Origin: DAIDKA01 sp036267975
GTDB lineage: Bacteria > Pseudomonadota > Gammaproteobacteria > Steroidobacterales > Steroidobacteraceae
Length of the DNA stretch: 64,000 nt
NCBI GenBank assembly: GCA_036267975.1
Contig: DATAVA010000055.1
Location: 1 to 64,000, forward strand
Direction of reading: 5' to 3'
Made by a program: the position numbers and the translations under genes
Notes under the pieces: model-generated
The model's input: only the letters and a program-made list of their open reading frames with translations
The model's database searches: none
What the model was told of the DNA's origin: nothing
Shown here: piece by piece, positions 19,338 to 27,699 of the stretch
How the letters are laid out: each line of letters starts with the position of its first letter
Position numbering within the stretch: the stretch's first letter is position 1

Positions 19338-20780
19338 TTAGGCGCTGACGCTGGCTTTGAGGACTTTGCCGGGATTCATGATCCCGTTGGGATCGAAGGC
19401 GTGTTTGATGGAGCGCATCAGTTCAAGTTCGACCGCCGGTGCATAGCGCTCCAGTTCGGCGACCTTCGCCTGCCCGATGCCGTGCTCGGCGCTGAAACTG
19501 CCGCCGAATTCATGCACCAGTTCATGGATTGCCCGCTGCACCTCATCGGCACGGGCCAGGAAGGTGGCTGCCGGCACCCGCCGATCCTGATTGAGGTTGA
19601 AATGCAGGTTGCCATCGCCGACGTGTCCATAGGCAATCAGCCGGCCCTCGGACACGTGGCGAGTGATCCAGGCCGCGGCGCGCTCAACGAACTGCGGCAA
19701 CACGGCCACGGGGACGGAAATGTCATGCTTGAGGCTTGCGCCATCGAGGCGCTGGGCGCGCGGAATGTTCTCGCGCAGGAACCAGAAGCTGGCGGCTTCG
19801 CGGCCGTTTTGCGCGATCGCGGCGTCCTGCACCAGCCCCGCGCCAAGTGCCTGTGACAGGACCTCCTCGAGCACGGTGTCGAGCGGTTCGTCGGCGCGTG
19901 GCGAACTCAGTTCGCACAGCACGTACCAGGCGTGGCGCTCGGACAGTGGATCGACCGCCGGAGGGATGTGCTGCACGGTCAGATCCACCGCCAGCCGCGG
20001 CATGAGTTCGAAGGAACTGACCCGGTCGCCACTGTGAGTGCGCAGCACACTGAGCAGCTGCACCGCGGCCTGCACGCTCGCCACGGCGACAAATGCGGTC
20101 GCGCTGCTGCGAATCGCGGGAAACAGTTTGAGTGTCGCAGCCGTGATGATGCCGAGAGTGCCTTCGGCTCCGAGAAACAGGGACTTCACATCGTAACCGG
20201 TATTGTCCTTGCGCAGGCTCGTCAGACGCTCGAGCACCCGGCCGTCGGGCAGCACCACTTCAAGTCCCAGCACCAGCTCGCGCATCATGCCGTAGCGCAG
20301 GACACCGGTACCGCCGGCATTGGTGGACAGATTGCCGCCGATCTGGCAGCTGCCTTCCGATCCCAGACTTAAGGGAAAGAAGCGCTCGGCAGCTGCCGCG
20401 GCCTGCTGGACTTCGACCAGCCGGCAGCCGGCTTCCGCCGTCAAGGAGTAGTTGAGGGGGTCAACCGCGCGGATCCGGTTCAGCCGGCTCAGGGAAACGA
20501 TGACCTGACTCCCGGAGGCATCCGGGGTGGCCCCGCCGCAGTAGCCGGTATTGCCGCCCTGCGGCACCACACCCACGCGGTGTGTGTTGCAGAACGCCAG
20601 GGTGGTCGCGACCTGCGCGACGGTGCGCGGCAGGATCAGGGCCGCGGCGCGGCCGTGATACAGGCCGCGATGATCGACGAGCAGCGGGGCAACCTCACCT
20701 GCATCGGTGCGGACACAGTCGGGCCCCAGCAGGACGGCAAGGGGGGCGAGCAACGCTGCGCTAGCGGCCGGCTCGGTCAC
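19338..20780 (-). CDS. FAD-linked 2-hydroxyacid oxidase/dehydrogenase (GlcD / D2HGDH type)
   Basis: The 480-residue flavoprotein has an N-terminal FAD-binding PCMH domain and a C-terminal FAD-oxidase domain. The first shows VVPQGGNTGYCGGATPD, LGSEGSCQIGGNLSTNAGGTGVLRYG and FLGAEGTLGIITAATLKLFP. The second shows LKHDISVP, AYGHVGDGNLHFN with metal-binding His, and SAEHGIGQAK. Such enzymes oxidise D-2-hydroxyacids (D-lactate, glycolate or D-2-hydroxyglutarate). Single-subunit architecture and the GHVGDGNLH motif favour the D-2-hydroxyglutarate/D-lactate group over multi-subunit glycolate oxidase, but the substrate is not certain. Its start overlaps the acidic protein's stop by four bases, and the hydrolase lipoprotein follows directly. 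Confidence 0.88.
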   Translation of the reverse strand: MTEPAASAALLAPLAVLLGPDCVRTDAGEVAPLLVDHRGLYHGRAAALILPRTVAQVATTLAFCNTHRVGVVPQGGNTGYCGGATPDASGSQVIVSLSRLNRIRAVDPLNYSLTAEAGCRLVEVQQAAAAAERFFPLSLGSEGSCQIGGNLSTNAGGTGVLRYGMMRELVLGLEVVLPDGRVLERLTSLRKDNTGYDVKSLFLGAEGTLGIITAATLKLFPAIRSSATAFVAVASVQAAVQLLSVLRTHSGDRVSSFELMPRLAVDLTVQHIPPAVDPLSERHAWYVLCELSSPRADEPLDTVLEEVLSQALGAGLVQDAAIAQNGREAASFWFLRENIPRAQRLDGASLKHDISVPVAVLPQFVERAAAWITRHVSEGRLIAYGHVGDGNLHFNLNQDRRVPAATFLARADEVQRAIHELVHEFGGSFSAEHGIGQAKVAELERYAPAVELELMRSIKHAFDPNGIMNPGKVLKASVSA

Positions 20781-21094
20781 TCGTCCTCGTCTTCATCCTC
20801 GTCTTCGTCGTCATCGTCTTCGTCATCATCATCCCAGTCGTCATCGTCATCGTCCTCGTCTTCATCCTCGTCCTCATCCTCCTCCTCCTCGGATTCGGAC
20901 CAGCCCTCCGGCGCGGTGGTCTTCTCGAGATCCATCTCGTGCCACGCTTCGATGTCGAGTTCCTCGATATCCCCGTCGACGTATTCGATCTCGACAAGTT
21001 CGGAGTCCTCGTCCACCGACAGCACGCGGAAGGATTCCTCTTCTTCGATGTTCTGGTACCACTGTCCTGATGTCGGTTCGTAATCTCTGCTCAC
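20777..21094 (-). CDS. Small protein with extreme Asp/Glu C-terminal tail (DUF6763-like)
   Basis: The 105-residue protein has a globular N-terminus of about 65 residues (PTSGQWYQNIEEEESFRVLSVDEDSELVEIEYVDGDIEELDIEAW) resembling small beta-barrel proteins of gammaproteobacteria named DUF6763. It is followed by a tail, residues 69-105, of 36 acidic residues and one Trp. A GTG start at 21094 is preceded by GAGGA. The tail gives a very low predicted pI and should be disordered; it might mimic nucleic acid or bind cations, but this is inference. The stop overlaps the FAD oxidase start, so expression is coupled. Confidence 0.7.
   Translation of the reverse strand: MSRDYEPTSGQWYQNIEEEESFRVLSVDEDSELVEIEYVDGDIEELDIEAWHEMDLEKTTAPEGWSESEEEEDEDEDEDEDDDDDDWDDDDEDDDDEDEDEDEDE
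20780..20890 (-). repeat. Imperfect GAN-codon tract encoding an acidic tail
   Basis: On the minus strand this stretch is an almost uninterrupted run of GAC, GAT and GAG codons, broken by one TGG. On the plus strand it reads as TCN-type triplets. Triplet slippage would lengthen or shorten the acidic tail without breaking the frame. Confidence 0.85.
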
Positions 21095-21206
21095 CGCTTT
21101 GGTCCTCGGGGGCTCAACTGTTAAAGGCGGTCGTCAGTTTAAGGGGGGATTGTTGCGGGAGGCAACGCCGCCGGGCGTCGGATTCGCCCACCCGGCGCCG
21201 ATCCCG

Positions 21207-21212
21207 TATAGT
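21207..21212 (+). promoter_or_regulatory. Candidate -10 element (TATAGT) of proBA
   Basis: TATAGT matches five of six consensus bases and ends seven bases before the proB ATG at 21220. A weak TTCGCC at 21184-21189 lies 17 bases upstream as a possible -35 element. There is no Shine-Dalgarno sequence, so a leaderless transcript is possible. Confidence 0.45.
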
Positions 21213-21219
21213 TTTTACC

Positions 21220-22395
21220 ATGAGCGCCACAGGTGAGAATGTCGTGTCCCCGCTGCTTGCCGCCCGACGAATTGTCGTCAAGGTGGGTTCGGCGTTGCTG
21301 GTCGACCCGGAAACGGGCCAGTTGCGCCGGGGCTGGCTGACTGGTCTGGTAGAGGATCTGATGCGTCTGCGGCAGCGCGGCCAGCGGGTCATCCTGGTGT
21401 CCTCCGGCGCCATCGCGCTGGGCCGACGTGAGCTCGGGCTTGCCCCGGGTGTACTGCGACTGGATGAGAGCCAGGCCGCCGCCGCCGTGGGTCAGATACG
21501 GCTGGCGCATGCCTACAAGGAACTGCTGGGGGCGCATGGTGTCACGGTGGCGCAGGTGCTGCTGACACTTGAGGATACCGAGCAGCGGCAGCGCTATTTG
21601 AATGCACGGGCGACGCTGGAGTCGCTGCTGGCCCTGGGTGCGCTGCCGGTCATCAATGAGAACGACACGGTGGCCACGGCCGAGATCCGTTACGGCGACA
21701 ACGATCGGCTGGGTGCCCGCGTCGCGCAGATGGCGGCCGCGGACTGCCTGGTGCTGCTGTCCGATGTCGAGGGTCTGTTCACGGCGGATCCGCACCGCAA
21801 CCCGGATGCGCGGTTGATCTCGCGGGTCACGGCCGTGACCCCGGAGATCGAAGCCATGGCGGGCCGGTCGGCCTCCGCGGTGGGCTCCGGGGGCATGACC
21901 ACCAAGATCCTGGCTGCCAAGATCGCGGTCGCTGCGGGTTGCCACATGTGCATTGCGGCCGGACACCCCGCGCACCCGGTGCGGCGGCTTGAGGAAGGTG
22001 GCCGCTGCACCTGGTTCGTTCCTTCCGAGACGCCGGTGGCGGCGCGCAAGCAATGGATCGCCGGGACCTTGCGTCCGGCCGGCGCCCTGAGCATCGACGC
22101 GGGCGCACTCAAGGCATTGAATGCGGGCAAGAGCCTGCTTCCGGCCGGCGTGGTGCGCCTGGCGGGCCGCTTTGACCAGGGCGACACCATCAGCATCCTC
22201 GCCGCCGACGGCACTGAGGTGGCGCGGGGCATCAGCGCCTATGCGGATGCCGATGTGGCCCGCATCATGGGTCGCAAGTCCACAGAAATTGAAAGCATCC
22301 TGGGCTATCGCAGCGGGGATGCCGTGGTGCACCGGGATGATCTGGTGATCCTGCGCAAGGATTGGCAGGCGCAGCCCGCACAGGAGGCCTCGTGA
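21220..22395 (+). CDS. proB: Glutamate 5-kinase
   Basis: ProB phosphorylates glutamate to gamma-glutamyl phosphate, the first step of proline synthesis. The 391-residue product contains the amino-acid-kinase fold with RRIVVKVGSALLVD near residue 17, VILVSSGAIALGRRELGL, LPVINENDTVATAEIRYGDNDRLGARVAQMA and GSGGMTTKILAAKIA. A C-terminal PUA domain follows (GALKALNAGKSLLPAGVVRLAGRFDQGDTI). Length and domains are standard. The frame extends upstream through the acidic-tail repeat, but the ATG at 21220 is where homology begins. The stop overlaps the proA start (GTGA). Confidence 0.97.
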   Translation: MSATGENVVSPLLAARRIVVKVGSALLVDPETGQLRRGWLTGLVEDLMRLRQRGQRVILVSSGAIALGRRELGLAPGVLRLDESQAAAAVGQIRLAHAYKELLGAHGVTVAQVLLTLEDTEQRQRYLNARATLESLLALGALPVINENDTVATAEIRYGDNDRLGARVAQMAAADCLVLLSDVEGLFTADPHRNPDARLISRVTAVTPEIEAMAGRSASAVGSGGMTTKILAAKIAVAAGCHMCIAAGHPAHPVRRLEEGGRCTWFVPSETPVAARKQWIAGTLRPAGALSIDAGALKALNAGKSLLPAGVVRLAGRFDQGDTISILAADGTEVARGISAYADADVARIMGRKSTEIESILGYRSGDAVVHRDDLVILRKDWQAQPAQEAS

Positions 22396-23669
22396 GTACC
22401 GCGCCCACTGAGATGCTGACTGAACTCATGCGCACGATCGGCCAGGCGGCATTGGCGGCTTCCGCGCAGCTCAGTCTTGCCAGCACGCAGATCAAGAATC
22501 AGGCGCTGGCCGCCGCGGCGGCGGCCATCCGTGCCCACCAGGCCGACATTCTTGGCGCCAATGCGCAGGATCTGGCCCGGGCGCGCGAGCGGCACCTCAC
22601 CGCGGCGCTCCTGGAGCGCCTCGAACTGAATGACAAGCGGGTCGAGTCCATGGCCACGGGCCTGGAGGAGATCATCGGGCTGGCCGATCCTGTCGGCTCG
22701 GTTGCGGCGCACTGGATTCGGCCGAACGGTCTCGACATCTCGCGGGTGCGCGTGCCACTGGGCGTCATCGGGATCATCTATGAGAGCCGCCCCAATGTGA
22801 CTGCGGATGCCGGCGCGCTGTGCCTGAAGTCAGGCAACGCGGTCATCCTGCGCGGCGGTTCGGAGAGCGAGCGCTCCAATCGCGCCATTCACGCCTGCCT
22901 GGTGGCGGGACTGACGGCGGCGGGTCTGCCCGCGGCGTGCATCCAGCTGGTACCGACCACGGATCGGGCGGCGGTGGGACTGATGCTGTCCGGCATGACG
23001 GAATTCATTGATGTGCTCGTGCCGCGCGGCGGCAAGAGCCTCGTCGCGCGGGTGCAGCAGGAGGCGCGCGTACCGGTGATCGGGCATCTGGAGGGCAACT
23101 GCCACGTGTACGTTGACCGGGAGGCGGAGCTGGCCATGGCGCGCGCCATCGTGTTGAATGCCAAACTGCGCCGCACCGGCATCTGCGGCGCGGCCGAAAC
23201 CCTGCTGGTGGATCGCGCCGGTGTCGCGTCGCACCTGCAGCCCCTCGTCAAGGAGCTGCTGGACGCGGGCTGCGAGGTGCGCGGCGATGCCACCGTGCAG
23301 CAGGTCGATGCGCGGGTTCGCGCGGCGACCGAAGCGGACTGGTATACCGAGTACCTGGATGCGATCATCGCCGTGCGTGTCGTGAATGGAGTGGACGAGG
23401 CCATCGCGCATATCGCCCGCTACGGTTCGGCGCACACCGATTCGATCGTGACCGGTAATGCCGCGACGGCCGCCCGCTTCCTCGCGCGGGTGGACAGCGC
23501 CATCGTGCTGCACAACGCCTCGACGCAGTTCGCCGATGGCGGTGAATTTGGAATGGGGGCTGAAATCGGCATATCGACCGATCGCTTCCATGCCCGCGGG
23601 CCGGTGGGAGTCGAACAGCTGACCAGCTACAAGTACGTCGTACGCGGTACCGGTCAGGTGCGAGCGTAA
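22392..23669 (+). CDS. proA: Gamma-glutamyl phosphate reductase
   Basis: ProA reduces gamma-glutamyl phosphate to glutamate-5-semialdehyde with NADPH, the second step of proline synthesis. The 425-residue protein has the aldehyde-dehydrogenase fold, with VPLGVIGIIYESRPNVTADAGALCLKSGNAVILRGG, VLVPRGGKSLV, and the catalytic cysteine in LRRTGICGAAETLLVD. HNASTQFADGGEFGMGAEIGISTDRFHARGPVG completes the signature. The GTG at 22392 follows AGGAGG at 22382-22387 and overlaps the proB stop, so kinase and reductase are translationally coupled. It ends two bases from the convergent molybdenum-cofactor operon. Confidence 0.97.
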   Translation: MSTAPTEMLTELMRTIGQAALAASAQLSLASTQIKNQALAAAAAAIRAHQADILGANAQDLARARERHLTAALLERLELNDKRVESMATGLEEIIGLADPVGSVAAHWIRPNGLDISRVRVPLGVIGIIYESRPNVTADAGALCLKSGNAVILRGGSESERSNRAIHACLVAGLTAAGLPAACIQLVPTTDRAAVGLMLSGMTEFIDVLVPRGGKSLVARVQQEARVPVIGHLEGNCHVYVDREAELAMARAIVLNAKLRRTGICGAAETLLVDRAGVASHLQPLVKELLDAGCEVRGDATVQQVDARVRAATEADWYTEYLDAIIAVRVVNGVDEAIAHIARYGSAHTDSIVTGNAATAARFLARVDSAIVLHNASTQFADGGEFGMGAEIGISTDRFHARGPVGVEQLTSYKYVVRGTGQVRA

Positions 23670-23671
23670 AT

Positions 23672-25237
23672 CTAGTGTTGGTGGGCCAGCAGACCGCGCA
23701 GGCCACCGATCAGCGATACCACCTCCGTGAAGCCACGCTCGTGCAGGGTTTGGGCTGACGCCAGGCTGCGGCGACCGGTGGCGCATACCAGCACGAAGCG
23801 TTCGTTCTTGGACAGACTGGTATCGTTGCGCAGCAGCTGCTGCATGGGCATGAGACGCACTGCGGTACCGGGCAACGCCTCCTCGGCCACTTCGTCCGGT
23901 TCGCGGATATCGATCACCGTGTAGCCCGCCGCCTGTGCCGCCTGCAGCGAATCAAATTCGATCTCCGGCGCGGCGCCGCGCAGTGTCGCCGCGGCCGGGA
24001 TACGCGCGCAGCGGCCCGAGGCGCACACGCTCGCGCGGCGCGCCTTCATGCGTGAAATCTGCAGCGTCAGCAGGTCCATCACCAGCAATTCGTCCCCGAG
24101 TTGTCCAGGCAGTCCCAGCAGGATCTTCAACGCTTCGAGTGCCTGCAGGCTGCCGAACACACCGGGTACCGGTCCCAGCACCCCGGCCTCGGCGCAATTG
24201 CCGACCAGGCCATCGCGCGTGGCCTCCGGCCAGATGCAGCGCAGACAGGCGCCATGCGCATCCGGGCGGATCACCTGCAGCTGGCCCTCGTACTGGTAGA
24301 TGCTGGATAGAATGGCCGGCTTGCGCGCGCTCACGCACGCATCGTTGATCAGGAACTTGGTGCTGAAGTTGTCGGTGCAATCAATGACGAGATCCCAGGC
24401 TGAAATCAGTTCGGGCGCATTGGCTGCGGTCAGCCGCAGGCCATACACCTGCACCTCCACATCGGGATTGAGCGCGCGCATTCGCGTCGCCGCCAGCTGC
24501 GCCTTGGGTTGGCCGACCGCATCGAAACTGTACAGCGGCTGGCGATGCAGGTTCGAGGCCTCCAGGCGATCACCGTCGATGATGCCGATGCGGCCGATCC
24601 CCGCGCCGGCCAGGTAACTGAGCACCGGCACGCCGAGTCCGCCGGCCCCCACGACCAGCACGCGCGCGGCGCGCAGCTTGGCCTGGCCTTCCGCGCCCAC
24701 TTCCTTCAACGCCTGCTGGCGTGAGTAGTCGGCCCCCGAGCGGGCCGCGGCAGACTCGTCAGGTCCATGATTGTGATCGTGGCCCGCAGCCGGTGCATGA
24801 TCGTGCGCGACCGCCGCGCAGCGCTCGCAGTTTACCCAGCCGGAGTCACCGTTGCGGTAGTGCTCCTTCTTCCAGATCGGGACGCGATGCTTGACCTCAT
24901 CGATGATGTAGCGGCATGCCAAAAAGGCTTCCTGCCGGTGCTGCGCGCTCACCCCCACCCACACCGCCATCTCACCCAGCTGCAGGTCGCCGACGCGATG
25001 TACGCAAGCGGCGTGTTCGACGCCGAAGCGTTCCACGGCCTCAGCGATGATGCGCTCGCCTTCCGTGTTCGCCAGCAGCTCGAAGGCCTCGTATTCCAGA
25101 TGCCGCACCTGCTGGCCTTCGTTGTGGTCGCGGACCCAGCCTTCAAACGAGACGTAGCCGCCGCATGCCGGATCGATGACCCGCTGGCGTTCGACGTCGG
25201 TGTCGATGGGTGTCTTGGCGAAGCTGAAGGCTGGCAC
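23672..25237 (-). CDS. MoaE-MoeB-rhodanese fusion for molybdopterin synthesis
   Basis: One frame of about 521 residues joins three activities. Residues 1-140 are MoaE, the large molybdopterin synthase subunit (YVSFEGWVRDHNEG, CVHRVGDLQLGEMAVWVGVSA, and VPIWKKEHY with the catalytic Lys). A His-rich linker with HDHAPAAGHDHNHGPD follows. Residues about 170-405 are a ThiF/MoeB adenylyltransferase (LVVGAGGLGVPVLSYLAGAGIG, DCTDNF, zinc-type CLRC). The C-terminal 100 residues are a rhodanese with active-site CATGRRS. The fusion would adenylate MoaD, supply sulphur and perform the synthase step. GTG at 25237 is the likeliest start, 19 bases after the mobA-moaD stop; no strong ribosome site is seen. 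It is last in the operon. Confidence 0.92.
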   Translation of the reverse strand: MPAFSFAKTPIDTDVERQRVIDPACGGYVSFEGWVRDHNEGQQVRHLEYEAFELLANTEGERIIAEAVERFGVEHAACVHRVGDLQLGEMAVWVGVSAQHRQEAFLACRYIIDEVKHRVPIWKKEHYRNGDSGWVNCERCAAVAHDHAPAAGHDHNHGPDESAAARSGADYSRQQALKEVGAEGQAKLRAARVLVVGAGGLGVPVLSYLAGAGIGRIGIIDGDRLEASNLHRQPLYSFDAVGQPKAQLAATRMRALNPDVEVQVYGLRLTAANAPELISAWDLVIDCTDNFSTKFLINDACVSARKPAILSSIYQYEGQLQVIRPDAHGACLRCIWPEATRDGLVGNCAEAGVLGPVPGVFGSLQALEALKILLGLPGQLGDELLVMDLLTLQISRMKARRASVCASGRCARIPAAATLRGAAPEIEFDSLQAAQAAGYTVIDIREPDEVAEEALPGTAVRLMPMQQLLRNDTSLSKNERFVLVCATGRRSLASAQTLHERGFTEVVSLIGGLRGLLAHQH

Positions 25238-25256
25238 GATGAATTGGCTGCGAAGG

Positions 25257-26105
25257 CTAGCCGCCGGCCACGGGTGGAATGAACACCACGGCGTCACCCT
25301 CCACCAACGGCTGGGACCAGTCGCTGAATTCGGCATTGATGGCAACGCGCAAGCTGTCGGCGCCGAGGGAGAAGGGGTGGCGTCGCTGCAGCTCGCTGTA
25401 CAGGTCGCGTGGCGTGCGTGCCGCCGTCGCGACGGTCTCTTCGCTGCGCCCCGCCTGCTCACGCAAGATGGCGTAGTACTGTACTTTGATCTGCATCGAA
25501 TCCGTTCCTTGCGCCGCGAGGAGGGAGCCGCTGGCCGCGGAGTACTCTTCGGGCGTATTGATATTGTCCAGTGCGCGTGGATCTGGCTGGTCCAGTATCA
25601 GGGCATCCGCACCCGATTGAATCAGGAATTTGCGTGGACAGGACTTGCCGGCGTTGATGCGCTCCAGGATCACGGCGGCACTGCGCGGCTCATAGATGGC
25701 GCACAGGGGTTCCGGCAGGCCGTCATGGCTGGACCTGTACGCGGTTGCGATGCGCGCCGGGTCCCGATGTCTGATCAGGTGCGTGAGGGTGTCTGAGTCA
25801 ACGTACGGCAGGTCGCAGCCCAGCACCAGCCAGGCCGCGGCAGGCGCAAGGGCCTGGGCGGCAGCAATGCCGGCAATCGGACCCAGACCTTCATGCGTAT
25901 CCACCACCTGCGGGTAGTGCGCACGCGCCGGGTCAGAGCGCTGCTCGGGTCGCACCGACACAAAGGCGCGTTCCACGCCGGAATCGAGCAATTCCATGGC
26001 GCGGTCGAGCTGATTTCGGCCCTGGTAGCGCAGGGTGGCCTTGTCGCGCCGCATGCGCGTGCTGCGGCCACCAGCCAGTAACAGGCCATAGAGGGGAGGA
26101 GCCAT
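25257..26105 (-). CDS. MobA-MoaD fusion (Moco guanylyltransferase plus sulphur carrier)
   Basis: The 282-residue protein joins two normally separate factors. Residues 1-200 are a MobA-type nucleotidyltransferase that makes molybdopterin guanine dinucleotide: LLLAGGRSTRMRRDKATL near the start (the usual RMGxDK glycine is Arg), VVDTHEGLGPIAGI, WLVLGCDLPYVD and LDNINTPEEY. Residues 205-282 are MoaD, a ubiquitin-like carrier beginning MQIKVQYYAILREQAGRSEETV and ending in the essential free Gly-Gly (FIPPVAGG), which becomes the thiocarboxylate. The C-terminal position of MoaD keeps that end accessible. It is directly followed by the MoaE-MoeB-rhodanese gene and lies nine bases after moaC. Confidence 0.93.
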   Translation of the reverse strand: MAPPLYGLLLAGGRSTRMRRDKATLRYQGRNQLDRAMELLDSGVERAFVSVRPEQRSDPARAHYPQVVDTHEGLGPIAGIAAAQALAPAAAWLVLGCDLPYVDSDTLTHLIRHRDPARIATAYRSSHDGLPEPLCAIYEPRSAAVILERINAGKSCPRKFLIQSGADALILDQPDPRALDNINTPEEYSAASGSLLAAQGTDSMQIKVQYYAILREQAGRSEETVATAARTPRDLYSELQRRHPFSLGADSLRVAINAEFSDWSQPLVEGDAVVFIPPVAGG

Positions 26106-26114
26106 AGGTGGATT

Positions 26115-26615
26115 TTACGACCGGGAGGGCCGCCGGGTCGAACCGCGGCTGAAATCGTATTTTCCGCCGGTTTTGGCCAGCAGCCGGATACCGGTGATCT
26201 GAATATCGTGCGACAGCGCCTTGCACATGTCATAGACCGTCAAGGCGGCAACGGTGGCGCCGGTCAAGGCCTCCATTTCGACCCCCGTGCGGCCCTGAAC
26301 CGAGGCGGTACAGAGGATGCGAATGCCACCGGCGGCCGGCCCCACCTCCAGTTTGCAGTTATCCAGACTCAGGGGATGGCAGAACGGAATCAGCTCCGAG
26401 GTGCGTTTGGCAGCCATGACGCCGGCGATGATCGCGGTATCGAAGATCGGACCCTTCTTGGTGCGATGGCCGCTCTTGCGCAGCGCCAGCAGCACGGCGC
26501 GCGGCAGCCGGATGCGTGCTTCGGCACTCGCAACCCGCCGCGTGATTTCCTTGTCGCCGACATCGACCATGGTCGGTTGATTGCGCGCCGTCAGATGTGT
26601 GAGTCCCGATGCCAT
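26115..26615 (-). CDS. moaC: Cyclic pyranopterin monophosphate synthase
   Basis: MoaC converts the MoaA product (3',8-cyclo-GTP) to cyclic pyranopterin monophosphate. The 166-residue product begins MASGLTHLT and has MVDVGDKEITRRVASAEA, KKGPIFDTAIIAGVMAAKRTSELIPFCHPLSL with the conserved His and Cys region, and GVEMEALTGATVAALTVYDMCKA with the catalytic Asp and Lys. The ATG at 26615 lies two bases after the moaA stop. The frame extends upstream inside moaA but without homology. Ends with a basic KYDFSRGSTRRPSRS tail. Confidence 0.96.
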   Translation of the reverse strand: MASGLTHLTARNQPTMVDVGDKEITRRVASAEARIRLPRAVLLALRKSGHRTKKGPIFDTAIIAGVMAAKRTSELIPFCHPLSLDNCKLEVGPAAGGIRILCTASVQGRTGVEMEALTGATVAALTVYDMCKALSHDIQITGIRLLAKTGGKYDFSRGSTRRPSRS

Positions 26616-26617
26616 GT

Positions 26618-27670
26618 TCAACCGCCGATGTAGTACATCTCGACCTTGGTGTGATCGCCACTGGTTTCGCGCAGGTTCGCGCGCAACTCGCTGTAGCGGT
26701 CCTCCCGACCGGACCACACCTGACGGATAAGCTGCGCCAGCTCATCGTCCGTGGCGCCGGCCCGCAGCGGATCGCGCAAGGTGATGCCGTGTGCTGCGAA
26801 CAGGCACGTGTACAGGGCTCCATCGGAGGACAGACGCGCGCGCGAGCAGTCGCCGCAGAACGCATGGGTCACCGAGGAAATGAAGCCCACCTCGCCGGCG
26901 CCGTCCTTGAAACCATAGCGGCGCGCGACTTCGCCGCGGTAATTCTGTTCCAGCGCAGCGATGGGCCAGCGCGCATTGATGAGACCGGCGAGCTCCTTGG
27001 AGGGCACGACGCGCTGTGCTTCCCAGTGATTGCGGTTCCCCACATCCATATATTCAATAAAACGTACGATTACGCCGCTGCCGCGAAAGCGCTCGACCAG
27101 GTCGAGCACGGTATGATCGTTGACGCCGCGCTGAATCACGGCGTTGACTTTGATGGGGGTAAGATCAGCGCGCCTGGCGGCCTCGATCCCGGCCAGAACC
27201 TCGTTGACGCCGCCGAAGCCGCCGCTCATGCGGGCGAAGACCTCAGGGTCAAGGCTGTCCAGACTGACCGTGATGCGGTTGAGTCCCGCGGCTTTCAGTT
27301 CCGCCGCATGACGCTCGAGCAGAATGCCGTTGGTGGTCAGGGCGACTTCCTCGATGCCGGCGATGCTCGTCAGATCGCCGATGAGGTCGGCTAGATTCGC
27401 GCGCAGCAACGGCTCGCCGCCGGTGAGGCGGATCTTGCGCACGCCTTGGGCGACGAACAGGCGCGCCAGCCGCAGGATTTCCTCGAACGATAGACGCTGC
27501 GAGGACTTCAGAAAGCGGTAGCTTTCATGGAACTGCTCGCGCGGCATGCAGTAGGGGCAACGGAAGTTGCAGCGGTCCATGACCGATATGCGCAAGTCCC
27601 GCAGCGGGCGATCCAACCGGTCACGCGGGCGCGGGGCATTGAGCGGGACGATGACTTCTTTGCCTGCCAT
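26618..27670 (-). CDS. moaA: GTP 3',8-cyclase (radical SAM)
   Basis: MoaA performs the first step of molybdenum-cofactor synthesis, cyclising GTP with two iron-sulphur clusters. The 350-residue product has the radical-SAM motif in DRCNFRCPYCMP (CxxxCxxC), the SAM-binding segment KIRLTGGEPLLR, and the second cluster in FCGDCSRARLSSDGALYTCLF. The protein ends in Gly-Gly (MYYIGG), as expected for MoaA. Length is usual. It is second in the operon, 29 bases downstream of moeA and two bases upstream of moaC. Confidence 0.97.
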   Translation of the reverse strand: MAGKEVIVPLNAPRPRDRLDRPLRDLRISVMDRCNFRCPYCMPREQFHESYRFLKSSQRLSFEEILRLARLFVAQGVRKIRLTGGEPLLRANLADLIGDLTSIAGIEEVALTTNGILLERHAAELKAAGLNRITVSLDSLDPEVFARMSGGFGGVNEVLAGIEAARRADLTPIKVNAVIQRGVNDHTVLDLVERFRGSGVIVRFIEYMDVGNRNHWEAQRVVPSKELAGLINARWPIAALEQNYRGEVARRYGFKDGAGEVGFISSVTHAFCGDCSRARLSSDGALYTCLFAAHGITLRDPLRAGATDDELAQLIRQVWSGREDRYSELRANLRETSGDHTKVEMYYIGG

Positions 27671-27699
27671 GCCGCCATTATTTGGGCGTCATGGGCCGA

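Noticed and set aside
20580..21083. Plus-strand frame encoding a long poly-serine protein
   Set aside because: It is the antisense reading of the GAN-codon acidic tract of the real minus-strand gene and of the FAD oxidase start; the Ser run comes from complementing the repeat.
23672..25462. Start of the MoaE-MoeB-rhodanese gene at 25462
   Set aside because: The extra 75 residues would be read out of frame inside the MoaD part of the upstream gene and look like Arg/Ser/Pro shadow sequence; MoaE homology begins near 25237.
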